A stretch of 64,000 bases of DNA from Klebsiella sp. BIGb0138 (GCF_004342285.1 NZ_SMCV01000002.1:671306-735305), one strand, 5' to 3'. Numbered from the stretch's first letter, positions 47,651-59,648 are shown. The notes: generated from the letters alone by a model not told the origin. Made by a program: numbers and translations.

Positions 47651-48709
47651 TCAGGCGGTAATCGACACGCTTTTAATCTGCGCATACAGCGATTGGCCTG
47701 GCGTAATCCCCAGGTCATCTCTGGCCCACGGGCTGATGCGCGCCCATAGCGTACGGCCGCTGACGTTCAGCTGTACCTCGATCTGCCCGTGCGTTTCCAT
47801 GCACTGCACCACCTGCGCCGGTAGGATATTGCGAATGCTGGTCTGCTGCGGCGGCCGCAGGACCAGCGACACATCGGACGCCTGAATACGAATGCGCACC
47901 GCCTCGCCGATCGGCCGGTCAAGGTGATTGACCCACAGCTGCTGCTCGCCGAGCGCCAGCGCGGTCATCGCATAGTGCGGATGCCGGGCGGCAACCGAGA
48001 CGTTGAGAATCGTGCTCTGCTGCTCCTGCGGCAGCCAGGGATGCATCACGCTGCTGCCCCACACCGCCTCAAGGTCGCCAAAAGCTTTCACCACGCCCCC
48101 TTCCAGCACCAGCACGTTATCCGCCAGGTGCTGAATCTCGTCCAGCGAGTGGCTGACGTAAAGCATCGGGATATGGATTTCACGCGCCAGGCGCTGAAGG
48201 TATGGCAGCAGTTCACGTTTGCGCGGAATATCGAGCGATGCCAGCGGCTCATCGAGCAGCAGCAGCTCGGGGGCGGTTAATAGCGCCCGGCCGATGGCGA
48301 CCCGCTGCTTTTCACCGCCGGAAAGCCCGCCGGGCAGGCGTTCAAGCAGATGCTCAATCCCCAGCAGCGCCACCAGCTTATCAAACTGGCTTGCCATGCT
48401 TTTCGCCATGCCGTACTGCAGATTGCCGCGAACCTTATAGTGTGGGAACAGGCGCGCATCCTGAAAAACATAGCCGATACGCCGTTTTTCCGGCGCCAGG
48501 CAGATACGCTTATCGACATCATTGAGCACCCTGCCGTTGAGTACAATCCGCCCCTGCTGCGGGCGGGTCAGGCCGCTGATGGCATTAATCAACGAGGTTT
48601 TTCCCGCTCCGGAAACGCCGAAAACGGCGGTAATCCCGCTGGTGGGCAGCGTTTCATTGATCCTCAGGCAGTGGTTGCCCAGCGTCTGGGTAAAATTGAG
48701 TTCAAGCAT
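47651..48709 (-). CDS. modC: Molybdate ABC transporter ATP-binding protein ModC
   Basis: ATPase of the ModABC importer, 352 residues as in E. coli. Walker [11 protein letters not shown], signature LSGGEKQRV, Walker [14 protein letters not shown]-loop [11 protein letters not shown]-terminal molybdate-binding (Mop/TOBE) domain (residues about 290-350) gives trans-inhibition in the family. It starts 2 bases after modB. Confidence 0.96.
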   Translation of the reverse strand: MLELNFTQTLGNHCLRINETLPTSGITAVFGVSGAGKTSLINAISGLTRPQQGRIVLNGRVLNDVDKRICLAPEKRRIGYVFQDARLFPHYKVRGNLQYGMAKSMASQFDKLVALLGIEHLLERLPGGLSGGEKQRVAIGRALLTAPELLLLDEPLASLDIPRKRELLPYLQRLAREIHIPMLYVSHSLDEIQHLADNVLVLEGGVVKAFGDLEAVWGSSVMHPWLPQEQQSTILNVSVAARHPHYAMTALALGEQQLWVNHLDRPIGEAVRIRIQASDVSLVLRPPQQTSIRNILPAQVVQCMETHGQIEVQLNVSGRTLWARISPWARDDLGITPGQSLYAQIKSVSITA

Positions 48710-48711
48710 CG

Positions 48712-49401
48712 CTATTTCCCCGTCCGCGTCCGGCTGAGACGGGCCAGCCATTCAGAAACCAGCAGCGAAATCAGCGCCAGCACAATCGAAATCAGACATA
48801 AACGCGCGGCGGCGCTTTCACCGCCCGGGGTTTGAATCAGGGTATACATCGCCGAAGGGATGGTCCGCGTTTCACCGGGAATATTGGAGACAAAGGTAAT
48901 GGTGGCGCCGAATTCCCCCAGCGAACGGGCGAAGGCCAGCACCGTACCGACGATAATGCCCGGCAGCGTCAGCGGTAGCGTAATGGTGAAAAACACCCGC
49001 CAACGCCCGGCGCCCAGGGTTCGCGCCGCCTGCTCGAGCTTAACGTCGACGCCTTCCAGCGCCAGACGAATGGCCCGCACCATCAGCGGAAACGACATCA
49101 CCGCCGCCGCCAGTACCGCGCCGCGCCAGCTAAAGGCAAAGGTCAGACCGAACCAGTCGTACAGCCAGCTGCCGATAAACCCGCGCCGCCCCATTGCAAT
49201 CAATAACAGATAGCCCACCACCACCGGCGGTAGCACCAGCGGCAGGTGGATAACGCTGTCGAGCAGCGCTTTGCCGGGGAAATTACGCCTGACCAGCAGC
49301 CAGGAGATAAAGATCCCAAAAGGTAGGCTTAATACCACCGCCAGGGAGGAGACTTTCAGGCTGAGCAATACCGCCTGCCATTCGGGATCGCTTAAGAACA
49401 T
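48712..49401 (-). CDS. modB: Molybdate ABC transporter permease ModB
   Basis: A 229-residue permease with about five helices and the coupling EAA motif ([21 protein letters not shown]). The same length as E. coli ModB. The start overlaps the modA stop by one base (TAATG). Confidence 0.96.
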   Translation of the reverse strand: MFLSDPEWQAVLLSLKVSSLAVVLSLPFGIFISWLLVRRNFPGKALLDSVIHLPLVLPPVVVGYLLLIAMGRRGFIGSWLYDWFGLTFAFSWRGAVLAAAVMSFPLMVRAIRLALEGVDVKLEQAARTLGAGRWRVFFTITLPLTLPGIIVGTVLAFARSLGEFGATITFVSNIPGETRTIPSAMYTLIQTPGGESAAARLCLISIVLALISLLVSEWLARLSRTRTGK

Positions 49402-50174
49402 TAGCGGGTCGTAAATCCGTATTGTTTGAAGATAGCTGCCGCCTGCGGCCCTTTCAGATAGTCATAAAACGCGCTCACCGTCGCATTTTTATGCCCATCG
49501 ACGATAGCCAGCGGATATTCCACTTTCTGATGCGAATCTTCCGGGAAGGTCCCCACCACTTTCACCCCTTTGCTGGCAACCGCATCGGAGCCGTAAACAA
49601 TCCCCAATGGCGCTTCGTTACGTTCAACCAGCGCCAGCGCGCCGCGTACGTCTTCCGCCGGAGCCAGTTTAGGCGACAACGTTTCCCAGGCGCCCAGTTT
49701 TTGCAGCGCTTCTTTAGCGTAGATGCCCGCCGGGACGTGTTCCGGATCGCCAACCGCCAGGCGGCCGCCTTTCAGCAGGCTGGTCCAGTCGGTTTTGTTG
49801 TCGATCGCGATCTCTCCCTGAGCGCTGGCTTTAGGCGCCACCACCACCAGGCTATTGCCGAGCAGCGTTTCACGCGAGGCGGTATCAATCGCTTTTTTCT
49901 CGACCGCGTAGTCCATCCATTTCTGGTCAGCAGAGATAAACAGGTCAGCAGGCGCCCCCGCTTCGATTTGCCGGGCCAGCGTCGATGAAGAGGCGAACGA
50001 GGAGACCACCTCGACGTTTTTTTCTTTCTTATACTCTTTGGCAATGTCCTGCATTGCATTCGTTAACGATGCCGCGGCAAAAACGGTGATCTTTCCTTCT
50101 TCCGCCAGCGCGTGACCAGCAACGGAGAGCGTTAATGTCGCTCCGGCAAACAAGCGTAACCATTGACGTGCCAT
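49401..50174 (-). CDS. modA: Molybdate-binding periplasmic protein ModA
   Basis: A 257-residue solute-binding protein. The signal peptide runs to about residue 24 (LFAGATLTLSVAGHALA). The oxyanion site is visible in FAAASLTNAMQDI and FASSSTLARQIEAGAPADLF. The start MARQWLRL follows GGAG, 18 bases after the ModE operator. First gene of modABC. Confidence 0.96.
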   Translation of the reverse strand: MARQWLRLFAGATLTLSVAGHALAEEGKITVFAAASLTNAMQDIAKEYKKEKNVEVVSSFASSSTLARQIEAGAPADLFISADQKWMDYAVEKKAIDTASRETLLGNSLVVVAPKASAQGEIAIDNKTDWTSLLKGGRLAVGDPEHVPAGIYAKEALQKLGAWETLSPKLAPAEDVRGALALVERNEAPLGIVYGSDAVASKGVKVVGTFPEDSHQKVEYPLAIVDGHKNATVSAFYDYLKGPQAAAIFKQYGFTTR

Positions 50175-50192
50175 CTGAAACTCCTGTGAGTG

Positions 50193-50216
50193 CGTTATGT
50201 AGGGGCTAATATAACG
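50193..50216. promoter_or_regulatory. ModE operator of modABC
   Basis: On the minus strand CGTTATATT, AGCCCC, TACATAACG: nearly the E. coli mod operator. Molybdate-bound ModE represses modABC from this site. Confidence 0.9.
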
Positions 50217-50281
50217 ATAAGACAAGGGTTTTCCCAGCGCGAATTGGTGGTAAGTAGAGGAGGATCAAAAGAGCGGGATAT

Positions 50282-50309
50282 ATAAAAACGCCCGGTAAAA
50301 CCGGGCGTT
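50282..50309 (-). terminator. Terminator of acrZ
   Basis: AACGCCCGG and CCGGGCGTT form a 9-bp stem; in the minus direction it is followed by TTTTTATAT. Seven bases after the acrZ stop. Confidence 0.85.
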
Positions 50310-50315
50310 GGGAAA

Positions 50316-51407
<1,092 letters not shown>

Positions 51408-51474
51408 CGGGATTGACAACCCGCGCGTGACGTCGTATCCCTGTGGTAAATCGCTGCAAAAAGTGGGATACACA

Positions 51475-52950
51475 ATGTCATCATTGCAAATTTCGCAAGG
51501 CACGTTTCGCCTGAGCGACACAAAAACGTTAACGATTGAACACCTCGCCGTTGGCGCTGGCGAAAGCTGGGCTTTTGTCGGCAGCAACGGCAGCGGGAAA
51601 TCCGCGCTGGCCCGCGCGCTGTCCGGTGAACTCACCCTGCTCTCCGGCCAGCGTGAAAGCCGCTTTTCCCGCATGACCCGCCTCTCATTTGAACAACTGC
51701 AGAAGCTGGTCAGCGACGAGTGGCAGCGCAACAATACGGATTTGCTCAGTCCCGGCGAAGAAGACACCGGCCGCACAACGGAAGAGATCATCCAGGATGA
51801 GTGCAAAGACGCCGTCCGTTGCGCACGCCTCGCCGAACTGTTTGGCATTACCAGCCTGCTCCAGCGTCGCTTTAAATATCTCTCTACCGGCGAGACGCGT
51901 AAAACGCTGCTATGCCAGGCGCTGATGGCGCAGCCGGATTTGCTGATCCTCGACGAACCCTTTGACGGCCTTGATGTCGCCTCCCGTCAACAGCTTGCCG
52001 GGCTGCTTGAAACGCTGCACGACGCGGGCATCACGCTGGTGCTGGTGCTCAATCGGTTCGATGAAATACCGCCATTTGTTCAGTTTGCCGGAGTACTGGC
52101 GGATTGCACCCTGAGCGAAACCGGTGAAAAGCAGGCGCTGCTGCAACAGGCGCTGATTGCCCAGCTGGCGCACAGCGAAAAACTCGACGGCATGACCCTG
52201 CCGGAGCCGGATGCCCCCGCCGCCCGCCACGCTCTTGAAGCCGACGCGCCGCGCATCGTCCTCAATGACGGCGTGGTGTCGTATAACGATCGGCCGATCA
52301 TTGAGCACCTGAGCTGGACGGTTAATCCCGGCGAGCACTGGCAGATCGTCGGCCCCAACGGCGCCGGAAAATCGACCCTGCTTAGCCTGGTCACCGGCGA
52401 TCATCCGCAGGGGTATAGTAACGATCTCACCCTGTTTGGCCGCCGTCGCGGCAGCGGTGAAACCATCTGGGATATCAAAAAGCATATTGGCTACGTCAGC
52501 AGCAGCCTGCACCTTGAATACCGCGTCAGCACCACGGTGCGCAACGTGATTCTGTCGGGCTATTTCGACTCTATCGGCATTTATCAGGCCGTTTCCGATA
52601 AGCAACGCCATCTGGTGCAAAACTGGCTGGATATCCTCGGTATCGACAAGCGTACCGCCGATGCGCCATTCCACAGCCTCTCCTGGGGGCAGCAGCGGCT
52701 GGCGCTGATCGTCCGGGCGCTGGTCAAACACCCGACGCTATTGATTCTTGACGAACCGTTGCAGGGTCTGGACCCGCTCAACCGACAGCTGGTGCGCCGT
52801 TTTGTCGATGTGCTGATTAGCGAAGGGGCCACCCAGCTGCTGTTTGTCTCCCATCATGCGGAAGACGCGCCGGACTGCATTACCCACCGTCTGGAGTTTG
52901 TGAAGAGTGGAGACGGTTACACTTATCAGGTCGGTACACTCGTGCACTAA
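51475..52950 (+). CDS. modF: ModF, tandem ABC ATPase of the molybdate locus
   Basis: A 491-residue soluble ABC protein with two nucleotide-binding domains and no membrane part; the function is unknown although it is co-located with modE. Domain 1: GSNGSGKSA, signature LSTGETRKT, LLILDEPFDGLD. Domain 2: GPNGAGKST, signature LSWGQQRLA, LLILDEPLQGLD. It begins 67 bases after modE and ends at a strong terminator. Confidence 0.94.
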   Translation: MSSLQISQGTFRLSDTKTLTIEHLAVGAGESWAFVGSNGSGKSALARALSGELTLLSGQRESRFSRMTRLSFEQLQKLVSDEWQRNNTDLLSPGEEDTGRTTEEIIQDECKDAVRCARLAELFGITSLLQRRFKYLSTGETRKTLLCQALMAQPDLLILDEPFDGLDVASRQQLAGLLETLHDAGITLVLVLNRFDEIPPFVQFAGVLADCTLSETGEKQALLQQALIAQLAHSEKLDGMTLPEPDAPAARHALEADAPRIVLNDGVVSYNDRPIIEHLSWTVNPGEHWQIVGPNGAGKSTLLSLVTGDHPQGYSNDLTLFGRRRGSGETIWDIKKHIGYVSSSLHLEYRVSTTVRNVILSGYFDSIGIYQAVSDKQRHLVQNWLDILGIDKRTADAPFHSLSWGQQRLALIVRALVKHPTLLILDEPLQGLDPLNRQLVRRFVDVLISEGATQLLFVSHHAEDAPDCITHRLEFVKSGDGYTYQVGTLVH

Positions 52951-52953
52951 AGC

Positions 52954-52985
52954 AAAACAGGGGGTCCGCGGCTCCCTGTTTTTTT
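52954..52985 (+). terminator. Rho-independent terminator after modF
   Basis: AAACAGGG and CCCTGTTT flank a GC-rich loop and are followed by a T-run, 4 bases after the modF stop. Confidence 0.85.
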
Positions 52986-53062
52986 CAGAAAAATGTCAGG
53001 AACACCGAATAACGTAATGTTTTAAAACAAAAATACTCATAAACCTTCTGTTTCTCACCCTT

Positions 53063-53078
53063 GTGTAAACGATTCCAC
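53063..53078 (+). promoter_or_regulatory. External gal operator (OE) with adjoining CRP site and promoter
   Basis: GTGTAAACGATTCCAC is identical to E. coli galOE. It is followed by a CRP-like site (TTTGCCCTGTGTCACACTTT) and a TATGCTAT -10, in the E. coli gal promoter order. GalR/GalS are expected to bind. Confidence 0.9.
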
Positions 53079-53156
53079 CAATTTGCCCTGTGTCACACTT
53101 TTGACTTCTTTGGTATGCTATCTTCTTCACATACGATAAGCCTATTGGAGCGAATC

Positions 53157-54173
53157 ATGAAAGTACTGGTTACGGGTGGTAGCGGTTACATTGGAAGTCA
53201 TACCTGTGTGCAACTGTTACAGCAGGGGCATGAAGTGATTATTCTCGATAATCTCTGCAACAGTAAGCGCAGCGTATTACCGGTCATGGAGCGTCTCGGC
53301 GGGGCTAAAACCACCTTTATCGAAGGCGATATTCGTAACGAAGCGTTGATGACGGAAATCCTGCACGATCACGCGATAGAAGCAGTGATCCACTTCGCCG
53401 GCCTGAAGGCCGTCGGCGAATCCGTCGCCAAACCACTGGAATACTACGACAATAACGTAACCGGCACACTAAAATTAGTCTCCGCCATGCGCGCCGCCGG
53501 CGTGAAGAACTTTATTTTCAGCTCCTCGGCAACCGTCTACGGCGATCAGCCGCAGATCCCTTACGTCGAAAGTTTCCCCACCGGTACGCCGCAAAGCCCA
53601 TATGGCAAAAGCAAACTGATGGTTGAGCAAATCCTCACCGACCTGCAAAAAGCCCAGCCCGACTGGAGCATTGCGCTGCTGCGCTACTTCAACCCGGTCG
53701 GCGCGCATCCATCAGGCGACATGGGTGAAGACCCGCAGGGTATTCCGAACAACCTGATGCCCTACATTGCCCAGGTGGCCGTGGGCCGTCGCGAATCGCT
53801 GGCCGTCTTCGGCAATGATTACCCCACCCCTGATGGTACCGGCGTACGCGACTATATCCACGTCATGGACCTCGCCGACGGCCACGTCGCGGCGATGGAA
53901 AAACTGGCTGGCAAAGCTGGCGTACATATCTATAACCTCGGCGCAGGCGTTGGCAGCAGCGTCCTTGACGTCATTAATGCCTTCAGCAAAGCCTGTGGCA
54001 AACCCGTAAACTACCATTTCGCTCCGCGTCGCGATGGCGATCTCCCGGCCTACTGGGCCGACGCCCAAAAAGCTGACCAGCAGTTGAACTGGCGCGTGAC
54101 CCGCAACCTTGACGAAATGGCGCAGGACACCTGGCACTGGCAGTCTCGTCATCCGCAGGGTTATCCAGACTAA
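53157..54173 (+). CDS. galE: UDP-glucose 4-epimerase GalE
   Basis: NAD-dependent epimerase of the Leloir pathway, 338 residues as in E. coli. Nucleotide motif GGSGYIGSH, catalytic YxxxK in SPYGKSKLMVEQ and Ser in SSSATVYGD. The start at 53157 follows GGAGCG. The internal gal operator lies inside the 5' end of the gene. Confidence 0.97.
   Translation: MKVLVTGGSGYIGSHTCVQLLQQGHEVIILDNLCNSKRSVLPVMERLGGAKTTFIEGDIRNEALMTEILHDHAIEAVIHFAGLKAVGESVAKPLEYYDNNVTGTLKLVSAMRAAGVKNFIFSSSATVYGDQPQIPYVESFPTGTPQSPYGKSKLMVEQILTDLQKAQPDWSIALLRYFNPVGAHPSGDMGEDPQGIPNNLMPYIAQVAVGRRESLAVFGNDYPTPDGTGVRDYIHVMDLADGHVAAMEKLAGKAGVHIYNLGAGVGSSVLDVINAFSKACGKPVNYHFAPRRDGDLPAYWADAQKADQQLNWRVTRNLDEMAQDTWHWQSRHPQGYPD
53176..53191 (+). 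promoter_or_regulatory. Internal gal operator (OI)
   Basis: GTGGTAGCGGTTACAT, identical to E. coli galOI, 113 bases from OE. Such spacing allows GalR-mediated DNA looping. Confidence 0.9.
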
Positions 54174-54182
54174 GGAACCGTC

Positions 54183-55229
54183 ATGAACGTATTTAACCCC
54201 GTCGACCATCCGCATCGTCGTTATAACCCGTTAACCGGGCAGTGGATTCTGGTTTCACCGCATCGCGCCAAACGCCCCTGGCAGGGGGCGCAGGAAACGC
54301 CGGCCAGGTCAACCCTGCCGGCGCACGATCCGGATTGCTTCCTGTGCCCGGGTAATACCCGCGTCACGGGAGACACCAACCCGAACTACACCGGGACCTA
54401 CGTGTTTACCAACGACTTCGCGGCACTGATGACCGATACCCCCGATGCTCCGGAAAGCGACGATCCGCTGATGCGCTGCCAGAGCGCGCGCGGCACCAGT
54501 CGGGTCATCTGCTTCTCGCCAGATCACAGCAAAACGCTGCCCGAGCTGAGCGTCGAAGCGCTGGAAGAGGTGGTTAAAACGTGGCAGGAGCAGACCGCCG
54601 ATCTGGGCGCAACCTACCCGTGGGTGCAGGTTTTTGAGAATAAAGGAGCGGCGATGGGCTGCTCCAACCCGCACCCGCACGGCCAGGTATGGGCCAACAG
54701 CTTCCTGCCCAATGAAGCCGAACGCGAAGATCGCCTGCAAAAAGCCTGGTTCGCCGAACAGGGTTCGCCAATGCTGGTGGCTTACGTGCAGCGTGAATTA
54801 GCCGACGGCAGCCGGACGGTGGTCGAAACTGAACATTGGCTGGCCGTTGTGCCTTACTGGGCGGCGTGGCCATTTGAGACGCTGCTGCTGCCGAAAGCGC
54901 ACGTGCAACGTCTTACCGATTTAACCGCAGCGCAGCGCAGCGACCTTGCGCTGGCGCTGAAAAAGCTGACCAGCCGTTACGACAACCTGTTCCAGTGCTC
55001 ATTCCCCTACTCCATGGGCTGGCACGGCGCGCCGTTTAATGGCGAAGACAATAATCACTGGCAGCTACATGCCCACTTTTATCCGCCGCTGCTGCGTTCC
55101 GCGACGGTGCGCAAATTTATGGTCGGCTACGAAATGCTGGCCGAAACCCAGCGCGATCTGACGGCGGAACAAGCCGCCGGGCGCCTGCGGGCCGTCAGCG
55201 ACGTTCATTTTCGCGAATCCGGAGAATAA
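54183..55229 (+). CDS. galT: Galactose-1-phosphate uridylyltransferase GalT
   Basis: Second Leloir enzyme, 348 residues. Active site HPH in [13 protein letters not shown] (His nucleophile), zinc cysteines in CFLCPG, and a second histidine pair in [13 protein letters not shown]. It begins 9 bases after galE and ends 2 bases before galK. Confidence 0.97.
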   Translation: MNVFNPVDHPHRRYNPLTGQWILVSPHRAKRPWQGAQETPARSTLPAHDPDCFLCPGNTRVTGDTNPNYTGTYVFTNDFAALMTDTPDAPESDDPLMRCQSARGTSRVICFSPDHSKTLPELSVEALEEVVKTWQEQTADLGATYPWVQVFENKGAAMGCSNPHPHGQVWANSFLPNEAEREDRLQKAWFAEQGSPMLVAYVQRELADGSRTVVETEHWLAVVPYWAAWPFETLLLPKAHVQRLTDLTAAQRSDLALALKKLTSRYDNLFQCSFPYSMGWHGAPFNGEDNNHWQLHAHFYPPLLRSATVRKFMVGYEMLAETQRDLTAEQAAGRLRAVSDVHFRESGE

Positions 55230-55231
55230 CA

Positions 55232-56380
55232 ATGAGTCTGAAAGAGAAAACCCAAACCCTGTTTGCTGAAAAATTCGGCTACCCCGCCAGCCATGTTATT
55301 CAGGCACCGGGTCGCGTCAATCTGATCGGTGAGCATACCGACTATAACGACGGCTTCGTACTCCCTTGCGCGATCGATTATCAGACGGTCATCAGCTGCG
55401 CGCCGCGGGCTGACCGCATCGTGCGGGTGATTGCCGCTGACTACCAAAATCAGAGCGATGAATTCTCCCTGGATAAGCCGATTGTCAGCCACGACAGCCA
55501 GCAGTGGTCAAACTATGTGCGCGGCGTGGTGAAACATCTGCAAAAACGCCATAACCATTTTGGCGGCGCGGATCTGGTGATCAGCGGCAACGTGCCGCAG
55601 GGTGCCGGTTTAAGCTCCTCCGCCTCGCTGGAAGTGGCGGTCGGTACCGTTTTCCAGCAGCTGTACCATCTGCCGCTGGACGGGACGCAAATCGCCCTCA
55701 TCGGTCAGGAGGCGGAAAACCAGTTCGTGGGCTGTAACTGCGGCATCATGGACCAGTTGATCTCTGCACTGGGTAAGAAAGATCATGCGCTGCTGCTTGA
55801 CTGCCGTACTTTAGGTACCAAAGCCGTATCGATGCCCAGGGGCGTCGCGGTGGTGATCATCAACAGTAATTTTAAACGTACCCTGGTCGGCAGCGAATAC
55901 AATACCCGCCGTGAACAGTGCGAAACCGGCGCGCGTTTCTTCCAGCAGCCGGCGCTGCGCGATGTCAAAATTGCCGAGTTCAACGCCGTTGCCCATGAGC
56001 TGGACCCGGTGGTAGCGAAACGCGTTCGTCACGTACTGACCGAAAACGCCCGCACCGTCGAAGCCGCCAGCGCGCTGGAGAAAGGCGACCTGAAGCGTAT
56101 GGGGGAGCTGATGGCCGAGTCTCACGCCTCGATGCGCGATGATTTCGAAATTACCGTCCCGCAAATTGATACCCTGGTCGAGATTGTCAAAGCCGCCATT
56201 GGCGATAAAGGCGGCGTTCGCATGACCGGCGGCGGCTTCGGCGGCTGTGTTGTGGCGCTGGTACCGGAAGCGCTGGTGGATACCGTTCAGCAGGCCGTTG
56301 CGGCCCGGTATGAAGCGGAAACCGGCATTAAAGAGACCTTCTACGTCTGCAAACCGTCACAGGGGGCTGGCCAGTGCTGA
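55232..56380 (+). CDS. galK: Galactokinase GalK
   Basis: GHMP kinase, 382 residues as in E. coli. The galactokinase signature [19 protein letters not shown], the ATP loop [17 protein letters not shown] and [11 protein letters not shown] are intact. It overlaps galM by 7 bases. Confidence 0.97.
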   Translation: MSLKEKTQTLFAEKFGYPASHVIQAPGRVNLIGEHTDYNDGFVLPCAIDYQTVISCAPRADRIVRVIAADYQNQSDEFSLDKPIVSHDSQQWSNYVRGVVKHLQKRHNHFGGADLVISGNVPQGAGLSSSASLEVAVGTVFQQLYHLPLDGTQIALIGQEAENQFVGCNCGIMDQLISALGKKDHALLLDCRTLGTKAVSMPRGVAVVIINSNFKRTLVGSEYNTRREQCETGARFFQQPALRDVKIAEFNAVAHELDPVVAKRVRHVLTENARTVEAASALEKGDLKRMGELMAESHASMRDDFEITVPQIDTLVEIVKAAIGDKGGVRMTGGGFGGCVVALVPEALVDTVQQAVAARYEAETGIKETFYVCKPSQGAGQC

Positions 56381-57417
56381 ATCAAACCAACGAACGCGCG
56401 CCGGACGGCCAGCCGTGGAATCTGATCACCCTGCGTAATGACGCCGGGATGGAAGTGACGCTAATGGACTGGGGTGCCACGCTGTTATCGGCTCGCATAA
56501 CGCTGGCCGATGGCGAGGTTCGCGAAGCGCTGCTCGGCTGCGCGACCCCGGAACAGTATAACCATCAGGCGGCCTATCTCGGCGCCTCGGTGGGCCGGTA
56601 TGCCAACCGAATTGCCAACAGCCGCTTCACGCTGGATGGCCAGACTATCGCCCTGACGCCCACGAGCGAAGCCGGCCACCAGCTGCACGGCGGGCCGGAT
56701 GGCTTTGATAAACGCCGCTGGCAGATTGTCCGCGCGGACGAACATCAGGCGCTGTTTGCCCTCGCATCCGCTGATGGCGATCAGGGCTTTCCGGGCAGCC
56801 TCAACGCCACGGCGCACTATCGTCTGACCGAAGATAATCGCATCGCCATTGAGTATCGTGCCACCGTCGATCGGCCTTGCCCGGTCAATCTGACCAACCA
56901 CGTGTACTTCAATCTGGATGGTCAGCTGAGCGATGTCCGCAATCATCGGCTGCAAATTTTCGCCGACCAATATCTGCCGGTCGAAAGCGATGGCATCCCG
57001 GGCGGCGAGCTGCAAAACGTCACGCTGACCGGCTTTGATTTCCGCACGCCGAAAGTGCTGGCGGACGACTTCCTCCGCGATGACGATCAGCAGAAAGTGA
57101 AAGGGTATGATCATGCATTCCTGCTGCAGGCCAAAGGCGATGTTCGCCAGGCGGCCGCCCATGTCTGGTCGCAGGATGAAAAACTGCAGATGACGGTCTA
57201 TACCTCCGCCCCCGCCCTGCAGTTTTATTCCGGTAACTATCTCGGCGGCACCCCGTCGCGCACGGATCGGCCTTATGCCGACTGGCAGGGTCTGGCGCTG
57301 GAAAGCGAATTCCTGCCGGATTCTCCCAATCACCCGGAATGGCCACAGCCAGACTGCGTATTGCGCCCCGGCGAGGAATACGTCAGCCTGACTGAATACC
57401 AGTTCATCGCCGGATAA
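56374..57417 (+). CDS. galM: Aldose 1-epimerase (mutarotase) GalM
   Basis: Interconverts alpha and beta galactose. It has 347 residues (E. coli 346). Catalytic histidines lie in [14 protein letters not shown] and [12 protein letters not shown]; the C-terminal [18 protein letters not shown] carries the catalytic Glu. Last gene of galETKM, followed at 7 bases by a terminator. Confidence 0.96.
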   Translation: MLNQTNERAPDGQPWNLITLRNDAGMEVTLMDWGATLLSARITLADGEVREALLGCATPEQYNHQAAYLGASVGRYANRIANSRFTLDGQTIALTPTSEAGHQLHGGPDGFDKRRWQIVRADEHQALFALASADGDQGFPGSLNATAHYRLTEDNRIAIEYRATVDRPCPVNLTNHVYFNLDGQLSDVRNHRLQIFADQYLPVESDGIPGGELQNVTLTGFDFRTPKVLADDFLRDDDQQKVKGYDHAFLLQAKGDVRQAAAHVWSQDEKLQMTVYTSAPALQFYSGNYLGGTPSRTDRPYADWQGLALESEFLPDSPNHPEWPQPDCVLRPGEEYVSLTEYQFIAG

Positions 57418-57423
57418 TGCCCC

Positions 57424-57449
57424 AGCCCTCCTGTCGGAGGGCTTTTTTT
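57424..57449 (+). terminator. Terminator of the gal operon
   Basis: AGCCCTCC-TGTC-GGAGGGCT followed by a run of seven T. Confidence 0.9.
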
Positions 57450-57578
57450 CGCCATTTTGCTGCAAATTACGCCGCTTACAGACAAAAAGATAACCGCCGA
57501 TTTACAAGCATCTTACACTGAGCCACTATTTTCGCTATGGTTAGGGATAAGCGTTGCCGTGGCTCAAATTACGGCAAT

Positions 57579-57596
57579 ATAATGAGAATAGTAATC
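57579..57596. promoter_or_regulatory. Fur-box-like site upstream of gpmA
   Basis: ATAATGAGAATAGTAATC matches about 14 of 18 positions of the Fur consensus. E. coli gpmA is reported to be Fur-repressed, which supports the call. Confidence 0.45.
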
Positions 57597-57607
57597 AATC
57601 AATAAAA

Positions 57608-57735
57608 CGCATACACCACAGCATTCGGGTTGCGTCGGGCCGGCAGCCGGGTGAATTCCTGGGAGCATAGACATCTATGCCATCCTGGAGCGCACCGGTT
57701 GCCAGCGTTGAGGCAGCGCGGAAGATGGCGTGTAT
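57608..57735 (-). repeat. ERIC element in the gpmA leader
   Basis: Inverted relative to the copies near ybhQ: CATTCGGGTTGCGTCGGGCC, GGGTGAATTCCTGGGAGCAT, AGACATCTATGC, GCCAGCGTTGAGGCAGC. It is full length and ends about 15 bases before the gpmA ATG, so it lies in the transcribed leader if the promoter is upstream. Confidence 0.7.
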
Positions 57736-57749
57736 TGAGGAGTGAGAGA

Positions 57750-58502
57750 ATGGCTGTAACTAAGCTGGTACTGGTCCGTCATGGCGAAAGCCAATGGAAC
57801 AATGAAAACCGTTTCACCGGTTGGTACGACGTCGATCTGTCCGAGAAAGGCGTTGGTGAAGCAAAAGCGGCAGGTAAACTGCTGAAAGACGAAGGCTTCA
57901 GCTTCGACTTTGCTTATACCTCTGTGCTGAAACGTGCCATCCACACTCTGTGGAACGTGCTGGACGAACTGGATCAAGCGTGGCTGCCGGTAGAAAAATC
58001 GTGGAAGCTGAACGAGCGTCACTACGGTGCATTGCAGGGTCTGAACAAAGCGGAAACTGCGGAAAAATATGGTGACGAGCAGGTAAAACAGTGGCGTCGT
58101 GGTTTTGCCATTACCCCGCCGGAGCTGACCAAAGATGACGAGCGCTATCCGGGTCACGATCCGCGTTATGCAAAACTGACCGACAAAGAGCTGCCGCTTA
58201 CCGAAAGCCTGGCGCTGACCATTGAGCGCGTTGTGCCTTACTGGAACGAAACCATTCTGCCGCGCCTGAAAAGCGGTGAGCGCGTGATTATCGCCGCTCA
58301 CGGTAACTCCCTGCGCGCGCTGGTGAAATACCTGGACAACATGGGCGAAGATGAAATCCTCGAACTGAACATCCCGACCGGCGTGCCGCTGGTTTATGAG
58401 TTCGATGAAAACTTCAAACCGATCAAACACTACTACCTGGGCAACGCGGATGAAATCGCCGCCAAAGCCGCAGCGGTAGCCAACCAGGGTAAAGCGAAGT
58501 AA
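57750..58502 (+). CDS. gpmA: 2,3-bisphosphoglycerate-dependent phosphoglycerate mutase GpmA
   Basis: Glycolytic enzyme, 250 residues as in E. coli. The phosphohistidine motif [10 protein letters not shown] (His11) and the second catalytic histidine in [12 protein letters not shown] are present. The start at 57750 is preceded by GAGGAGTGAGAG; the long open frame upstream is ERIC sequence. Confidence 0.97.
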   Translation: MAVTKLVLVRHGESQWNNENRFTGWYDVDLSEKGVGEAKAAGKLLKDEGFSFDFAYTSVLKRAIHTLWNVLDELDQAWLPVEKSWKLNERHYGALQGLNKAETAEKYGDEQVKQWRRGFAITPPELTKDDERYPGHDPRYAKLTDKELPLTESLALTIERVVPYWNETILPRLKSGERVIIAAHGNSLRALVKYLDNMGEDEILELNIPTGVPLVYEFDENFKPIKHYYLGNADEIAAKAAAVANQGKAK

Positions 58503-58515
58503 TTTTCGCCAGCCA

Positions 58516-58547
58516 TAAAAAAAGCGTGGAGTCGTCCACGCTTTTTT
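58516..58547. terminator. Bidirectional terminator between gpmA and aroG
   Basis: AAAAAAAGCGTGGA, loop GTCG, TCCACGCTTTTTT: A- and T-runs flank a 9-bp stem, serving both convergent genes. A small REP-like palindrome (CCCGGCGTCGCGACGCCGGG) follows. Confidence 0.9.
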
Positions 58548-58595
58548 ATTGCCCTCAGCCCGGCGTCGCGACGCCGGGCCGGGCGACGCAACGCA

Positions 58596-59648
58596 TTAGC
58601 CGCGGCGGGCTTTCACCGCGTCCGCCAGCTGGCGCAGGATGAGATCGGTATCTTCCCAACCGATACAGGCATCGGTCACGCTCTTACCGTAGGTCAGCGG
58701 CTCGCCGCTTTCCAGATTCTGATTCCCTTCCACCAGGTGACTTTCAATCATCACCCCCATAATCGCCTGCTCACCGCCGGCAATCTGCTGGCAAACGTCC
58801 GCCCCTACTTCCATCTGCTTTTTAAACTGCTTGCTGGAGTTGGCATGGCTGAAGTCGATCATGATTTGCGCCGGCAGGCCCGCTTTCGCCAGACCGACCT
58901 TCACTTCCGCGACGTGCTTCGCGCTGTAGTTCGGCTCTTTACCACCGCGCAGAATGATATGACAATCGCTGTTACCGCTGGTGTTCACAATCGCCGAATG
59001 GCCCCATTTGGTCACTGACAGGAAGCAGTGCGGCGCGCCGGCGGCGTTGATCGCATCGATAGCCACTTTAATGGTCCCGTCAGTGCCGTTTTTAAAGCCC
59101 ACCGGGCAAGAGAGGCCGGAAGAGAGTTCACGATGCACCTGCGATTCCGTGGTACGCGCGCCGATAGCTCCCCAGCTCATCAGGTCGGCAACATACTGTG
59201 GGGTAATCATATCGAGGAATTCACCCGCCGCAGGCAGCCCGCTGTCGTTAATCTCCAGCAGCAGCTTACGCGCAATACGCAAACCGTCATTGATGCGGAA
59301 GCTATTATCCATGTGCGGATCGTTAATCAGCCCTTTCCAGCCGACGGTGGTACGCGGTTTTTCAAAATAGACGCGCATCACCACTTCCAGTTCCCCTTTC
59401 AGCTCTTCACGCAGCGCCAGAAGACGCCCGGCGTACTCTTTTGCCGCAGCAGGATCGTGAATTGAGCACGGGCCAATCACCACCAGCAGACGATCGTCGT
59501 TGCCTTTGAGGATCTGATGGATCGCTTTACGCGCATGAGCCACGGTATTTGCGGCGTTTTCGGTAGCGGGGAATTTTTCCAGGAGCGCAACGGGAGGTAA
59601 TAATTCGTTGATCTCTTTAATACGTAAATCGTCGTTCTGATAATTCAT
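58596..59648 (-). CDS. aroG: Phospho-2-dehydro-3-deoxyheptonate aldolase, Phe-sensitive (AroG)
   Basis: DAHP synthase, the entry step of the shikimate pathway. It has 350 residues as in E. coli AroG (MNYQNDDLRIKEINELLPPV). Metal and substrate residues are in IGPCSIHDP, RVYFEKPRTTVGWKG, CPVGFKNGTDG and DFSHANSSKQ. A TyrR box lies upstream. Confidence 0.97.
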   Translation of the reverse strand: MNYQNDDLRIKEINELLPPVALLEKFPATENAANTVAHARKAIHQILKGNDDRLLVVIGPCSIHDPAAAKEYAGRLLALREELKGELEVVMRVYFEKPRTTVGWKGLINDPHMDNSFRINDGLRIARKLLLEINDSGLPAAGEFLDMITPQYVADLMSWGAIGARTTESQVHRELSSGLSCPVGFKNGTDGTIKVAIDAINAAGAPHCFLSVTKWGHSAIVNTSGNSDCHIILRGGKEPNYSAKHVAEVKVGLAKAGLPAQIMIDFSHANSSKQFKKQMEVGADVCQQIAGGEQAIMGVMIESHLVEGNQNLESGEPLTYGKSVTDACIGWEDTDLILRQLADAVKARRG

